DNA of 64,000 nt. Source: Pyrinomonadaceae bacterium. GTDB lineage: Bacteria; Acidobacteriota; Blastocatellia; Pyrinomonadales; Pyrinomonadaceae. This document shows positions 60,699 through 64,000 of the stretch, in pieces. A model generated the notes under the pieces. It saw only the letters and a list, made by a program, of their open reading frames with translations, did not search any database and was not told the origin of the DNA. Position 1 is the first letter of the stretch. Each line of letters starts with the position of its first letter. The stretch lies in contig JACMJZ010000024.1 of assembly GCA_014380365.1 (NCBI GenBank), forward strand, positions 186,001-250,000, written 5' to 3'. The position numbers and the translations under genes are program-made.

Positions 60699-63259
60699 TG
60701 CTGGGAGCCCTAACCCTCGTCACAATCCGGCAATGGCGCTTGCACAAACTTCGGCTGGTGCTGACCTTGTCCGGCATCGCGCTCGGTGTTGCCGTTTTCT
60801 TCGCCGTGCGCACGGCCAACACTACCCTGGTGAGTTCGCTGGCGACGACAGTTGAGAAGCTGGCGGGCCAGGCCACTCTCCAGGTCTCCGCGGGTGAAGC
60901 CAGCTTTCCCCAGGAGGTGCTCCGCTCGGTACGCAACACGCCCGGCGTAAAGCTGGCGGAGCCGGTTGTCGAAAGGGTCGTGCAGACCGCTTTACCGGAC
61001 GCCGGCAATATTCTGGTCCTGGGGGTGGACACGGCCAGTGACTTGAAGCTTTACGAAGGCGAACTTGACGAGGCCGGTCTTGAAATCAGCAACCCTCTGG
61101 CTTTTAGTGAACGGCCCGATTCCATTGCCATCTCGCGCCCTTTTTCGGAACGCTACGGACTCAAGGAAGGCGATCGTGTTCCAATCCATACTCAACGAGG
61201 ACGGCAGGATTTCACGGTGCGCGGTTTCTTTAAGACTACAGGCGCCAGCGTGGTGTTCGGCGGCAACCTTGTCTTGATGGACATTTATGCCGCGCAGGCA
61301 GCGTTCGATCGCGTTGACCGGCTCGACCGCATAGACATCATGACTGATCCAGCCAGGAGCGTTGACGCGGTCGAGCAGGACCTGCGCTCGCGACTCCCCG
61401 CGGGTCTGGAGGTTGCGCGGCCGGACCGTCGCGGGCAAGACCTTGAGAAAGCCGTCTCGGCGTTGCGGCTGGGCCTTTTCATGATGAGTCTGCTGACTTT
61501 GACGGTCGGCGTTTTTATTATTTTCAACTCGCTGAGCGTGAGCGTGAATCAACGCTGGAAAGAGATCGGCGTTCTACGCGCCATTGGCGTGGAAGCTTCT
61601 CGGGTCCAGCAGATGTTCCTGTTCGAAGCTGCGTTGATGGGATTGGTCGGCTCGGCAGTAGGAGTGGGCGTTGGTTATGCCCTGGCCGGCGGCGCGACGA
61701 GAATCATGGGGTCGGTGCTGGATTCGATGTACGGTCTGGTTTCTACGCCAGAACGACCTGCCTTTCATTGGGACTACGCGATAACCGCTTTCGTCATCGG
61801 GGTCTCCGCTTCCCTGCTTGCCGGATGGCTGCCTGCACGGGCGGCTTCGCGTCTCGACCCCGTGATGGCCTTACACAATATTGAGGTGCAGCGACGGGAA
61901 GCGGTACTCGGGTGGTCGCGCTTTCTCCTCGGCCTGTTGTTGATTCTCGTGGGACTGGCATGCACATTCTTCTCCCCGCGCGGCGTGGGCCTGATGGTTC
62001 ACTTCACTTACTCCATCATGGTGCAGTTCGGCCTGGTTCTGCTGTTGCCGAAACTCGTGGTTTGGGGCTCACGCTTCCTGCGTCCAGCCATGGGCCGACT
62101 TTTCGGTGCCGAGGGCCTCATCGCGGTGGACGCGGCGGTGCGCATGCCGCGACGCACCTCGGCGACGGTAGGAGCATTGATGCTCGGACTATCGTTTGTA
62201 TTCTCCGTCGGCGCTTTTATTCACAGTCACAAAGCCGCGCTCAACCGGATGCTTGACCGATGCGTCAACGCAGACTTGATGATCGCCACCTCTGACCAAC
62301 TGCGTTCGCGCACTTATCACTTCAGCGCGGAGCAGGAACAGCGCGTTACCTCGCTGCCCGGCGTGAAACACAGTGACGGCTTACGCCTGACGGGAGTAGC
62401 TCAAGGAGCTGACGATCTGATCGTCATCGCCCGCAACATGGATGTATGGTTCAGCAATTCGCCCGGGCTGCTCGATGAAGGCGACGAGCGGAAGGCACAC
62501 CAGCTCGCGATGCGCGGTGAAGGTTTTGTGATCTCGCAAAATCAGTCGGTGCGCAGCGGGGTTGGCCTGGGCGATCAGCTGCGCCTGGAGACTCCGGCAG
62601 GGCCGCTCGTCCGGCCCGTGGTTGGTATCCTCGAATTTTACTATGTGGAAAAAGGTACGGTCTTCATGGACCGTGAACTCTACAAGAAGTTTTGGGGAGA
62701 TAACTCGGTGGACCTGATCCTGCTCAACCTGGAGACTGGCGTTGATCGCTCCGCGTTCAAGGCGGAGATAAACCGGGCCATGGCAGGCGAGCAGCGGGCT
62801 TTCATCTACACGAGCGAGGAATACAAGCAGTGGACCGCGCGGCTCACCGATCAGTTCTTCACGCTGACCTACCTGGAGATGCTAATCGCCAGCTTTGTGG
62901 CCGCGATGGGTCTGATCAACATGCTGGTTATCTCGGTTTCAGAGCGGCAGCGCGAATTGGGTATTTTGCGTGCCCTGGGCGGCTTGCGCAGCCAGGTGCG
63001 GAAAATCGTTTTGCTTGAGGCGGCCTCAATCTCGCTCGTCGGCTTCGCCACCGGCGTGTTGGCTGGTCTCTTCAATGCTTACTTTTTGATTCACACCACG
63101 GCGAGGATCATCGCCGGTTTCAACGTGCGTTTCCAATTTCCCTTAACGGTGGTGCTGGTGACATTACCAGTCGTGCTCCTGGTGGCGCTCGCTGCCGCAT
63201 GGTGGACGGCCCAGCGAGCGCTGCGACTGCCGGTGGTTGAGGCCATCGGGTACGAGTGA
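60698..63259 (+). CDS. ABC transporter permease with two FtsX domains, YbbP-like
   Basis: ATG 60698 is chosen (853 residues), 7 bases after GGAGG; GTG 60695 is an alternative. A helix near 20-40 is followed by a large periplasmic domain and a first FtsX core (~265-385, SVNQRWKEIGVLRAIG). A central helical pair comes next, then a second periplasmic domain and second FtsX core (~720-850, SERQRELGILRALGG). This ten-helix single-chain layout is that of YbbP-type permeases. With the LolA-like lipoprotein upstream, a role in moving lipids, lipoproteins or toxic amphiphiles out of the inner membrane is likely. Confidence 0.92.
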   Translation: MLGALTLVTIRQWRLHKLRLVLTLSGIALGVAVFFAVRTANTTLVSSLATTVEKLAGQATLQVSAGEASFPQEVLRSVRNTPGVKLAEPVVERVVQTALPDAGNILVLGVDTASDLKLYEGELDEAGLEISNPLAFSERPDSIAISRPFSERYGLKEGDRVPIHTQRGRQDFTVRGFFKTTGASVVFGGNLVLMDIYAAQAAFDRVDRLDRIDIMTDPARSVDAVEQDLRSRLPAGLEVARPDRRGQDLEKAVSALRLGLFMMSLLTLTVGVFIIFNSLSVSVNQRWKEIGVLRAIGVEASRVQQMFLFEAALMGLVGSAVGVGVGYALAGGATRIMGSVLDSMYGLVSTPERPAFHWDYAITAFVIGVSASLLAGWLPARAASRLDPVMALHNIEVQRREAVLGWSRFLLGLLLILVGLACTFFSPRGVGLMVHFTYSIMVQFGLVLLLPKLVVWGSRFLRPAMGRLFGAEGLIAVDAAVRMPRRTSATVGALMLGLSFVFSVGAFIHSHKAALNRMLDRCVNADLMIATSDQLRSRTYHFSAEQEQRVTSLPGVKHSDGLRLTGVAQGADDLIVIARNMDVWFSNSPGLLDEGDERKAHQLAMRGEGFVISQNQSVRSGVGLGDQLRLETPAGPLVRPVVGILEFYYVEKGTVFMDRELYKKFWGDNSVDLILLNLETGVDRSAFKAEINRAMAGEQRAFIYTSEEYKQWTARLTDQFFTLTYLEMLIASFVAAMGLINMLVISVSERQRELGILRALGGLRSQVRKIVLLEAASISLVGFATGVLAGLFNAYFLIHTTARIIAGFNVRFQFPLTVVLVTLPVVLLVALAAAWWTAQRALRLPVVEAIGYE

Positions 63260-63263
63260 CCTG

Positions 63264-64000
63264 CTAGCGCTTTTCAGAGATCATAAGTCCGTAGCGGAAA
63301 GCGCCAGACTTGAATCCATTCTTCATGGCTTTAAACGATCTTAGAAACGCGACCAACTCCTTGCTGTGTTGGTAGGCGAGTCGCCAGAGTGCTCTATCGC
63401 TGGCAGCTTCGATGCAGACATCCCAGGTGTGCGCCACGTTCGTGCTGATGTCCTCGTAATAACGCATTCGCAGATTATTGCGGTCCAGATGTTCTTTATA
63501 TTCCGACAAGCTGGGAAGTTGTACCAGCATTCCTTCTTCAATAGGGTGGATATACTTCTTCTCGTCGCCGGGACTCAGGGCGTCATCTCGCAGCCAGGCA
63601 GCCTCGCAGATGATTCCCCCCTTCACTAACAATTTCGACGCACGTTTGAAGAACTCCGCACGCTTGCTGAGGTGGGATATTACCTCGACGGCCCAAATCA
63701 CGTCGAAGCTGCCAGTCACTGTTAAATCGTTAGCGTCGTTAAGCAGGAATGTCGGTTGTTGTTTGAGCTGCCGGGCCGCGTCCTTTGCCATCTGCACCTG
63801 AACCGGGCTTATTGTTATGCCCGTTACTTTGCAGTCCATGTTCTGGGCCAGCCAAATCGACGTACCGCCAATGCCACATCCCACGTCAAGAACGCGCGAT
63901 CCCATTGGGAAATTCGCGCGCTGAACGAGTAGCTTTATCAGTTGTTCGGCGGCGTCGGCTTTTGATTCTTTTCCGGTCTCGTAGAAACCATGGTGCAGAT
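63264..64000 (-). CDS. SAM-dependent methyltransferase, cut by right window edge
   Basis: The frame is open from the right edge down to the stop at 63264, giving 244 visible residues. The ATG at 63905 is internal, because upstream residues (LHHGFYETGKESKADAA) are clearly part of the domain. Motif I is VLDVGCGIGGTS, followed by TGITISPVQVQMAK and FDVIWAVEVISHL. HHGFYE-type N-termini are typical of tocopherol/sterol-like C-methyltransferases. It transfers a methyl group from SAM to a small, probably lipophilic, substrate. It is convergent with the permease gene, five bases apart. Confidence 0.88.
   Translation of the reverse strand, partial: LHHGFYETGKESKADAAEQLIKLLVQRANFPMGSRVLDVGCGIGGTSIWLAQNMDCKVTGITISPVQVQMAKDAARQLKQQPTFLLNDANDLTVTGSFDVIWAVEVISHLSKRAEFFKRASKLLVKGGIICEAAWLRDDALSPGDEKKYIHPIEEGMLVQLPSLSEYKEHLDRNNLRMRYYEDISTNVAHTWDVCIEAASDRALWRLAYQHSKELVAFLRSFKAMKNGFKSGAFRYGLMISEKR

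Noticed and set aside
60259-61032. Minus-strand 257-codon frame across the ABC genes
   Set aside because: Spans the ATPase/permease junction antisense; no signal peptide or domain.

Overview
The window looks like chromosomal DNA of an Acidobacteriota bacterium, most likely class Blastocatellia. The DNA is moderately GC-rich. Most genes encode exported or envelope proteins. There is a VWFA-related protein of the acidobacterial type, a set of propellers with a W..[FW]RG signature, several S9/M28 peptidases, and many intergenic palindromes. This placement is inference from gene content. I saw no rRNA, tRNA, CRISPR array, transposase or phage gene block.

Layout: (1) 1-1422, minus: the N-terminal part of a TPR-CHAT protein cut by the window edge. 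(2) 1.7-16.2 kb: six PQQ-like/BamB-like beta-propeller proteins, one interrupted by an in-frame TGA, mixed with an exported S9 peptidase, an ankyrin protein and an iron-type alcohol dehydrogenase. (3) 16.4-25.2 kb: a small membrane protein with a PEGA-like partner, an M28 peptidase, a DUF3311/sodium-solute symporter pair, an S74 self-processing protein, a DCC thiol protein and a lipoprotein. (4) 25.3-32.2 kb, minus: an M15-like coiled-coil protein, YihY, lepB, rnc, a repeat-containing secreted protein and a penicillin-binding-like transpeptidase. (5) 32.6-40.7 kb: a histidine kinase with an NtrC-type regulator, a run of small lipoproteins and secreted proteins (DUF4349, DsbD-N-like), a small HTH protein, a VWA protein and a LysW-like protein. 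(6) 41.1-54.6 kb, plus: a bacterial alpha-2-macroglobulin locus with a DUF1175 protein carrying NlpC/P60-like motifs, a thioester A2M, a TIM-barrel protein, a membrane protein, a transpeptidase-SpoIID-metallopeptidase fusion and a DUF3352-like protein. (7) 54.7-64 kb: a cytoplasmic S9 peptidase, gamma-glutamyltransferase, a LolA-like lipoprotein with a YbbAP-like ABC transporter, and a methyltransferase cut by the right edge.

The strongest candidate for a little-described system is region 6. It resembles the E. coli yfa alpha-2-macroglobulin locus, but the associated functions are cell-wall enzymes, three of them fused in one polypeptide. A second theme is dispersed inverted repeats. At least eight families fill the intergenic gaps. 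One 169-bp composite family is translated inside two unrelated proteins, where both copies encode the same short peptide. In one of them the copy seems to have displaced the original start codon. Other repeats supply C-terminal residues, a stop codon or an early coding heptamer tract.
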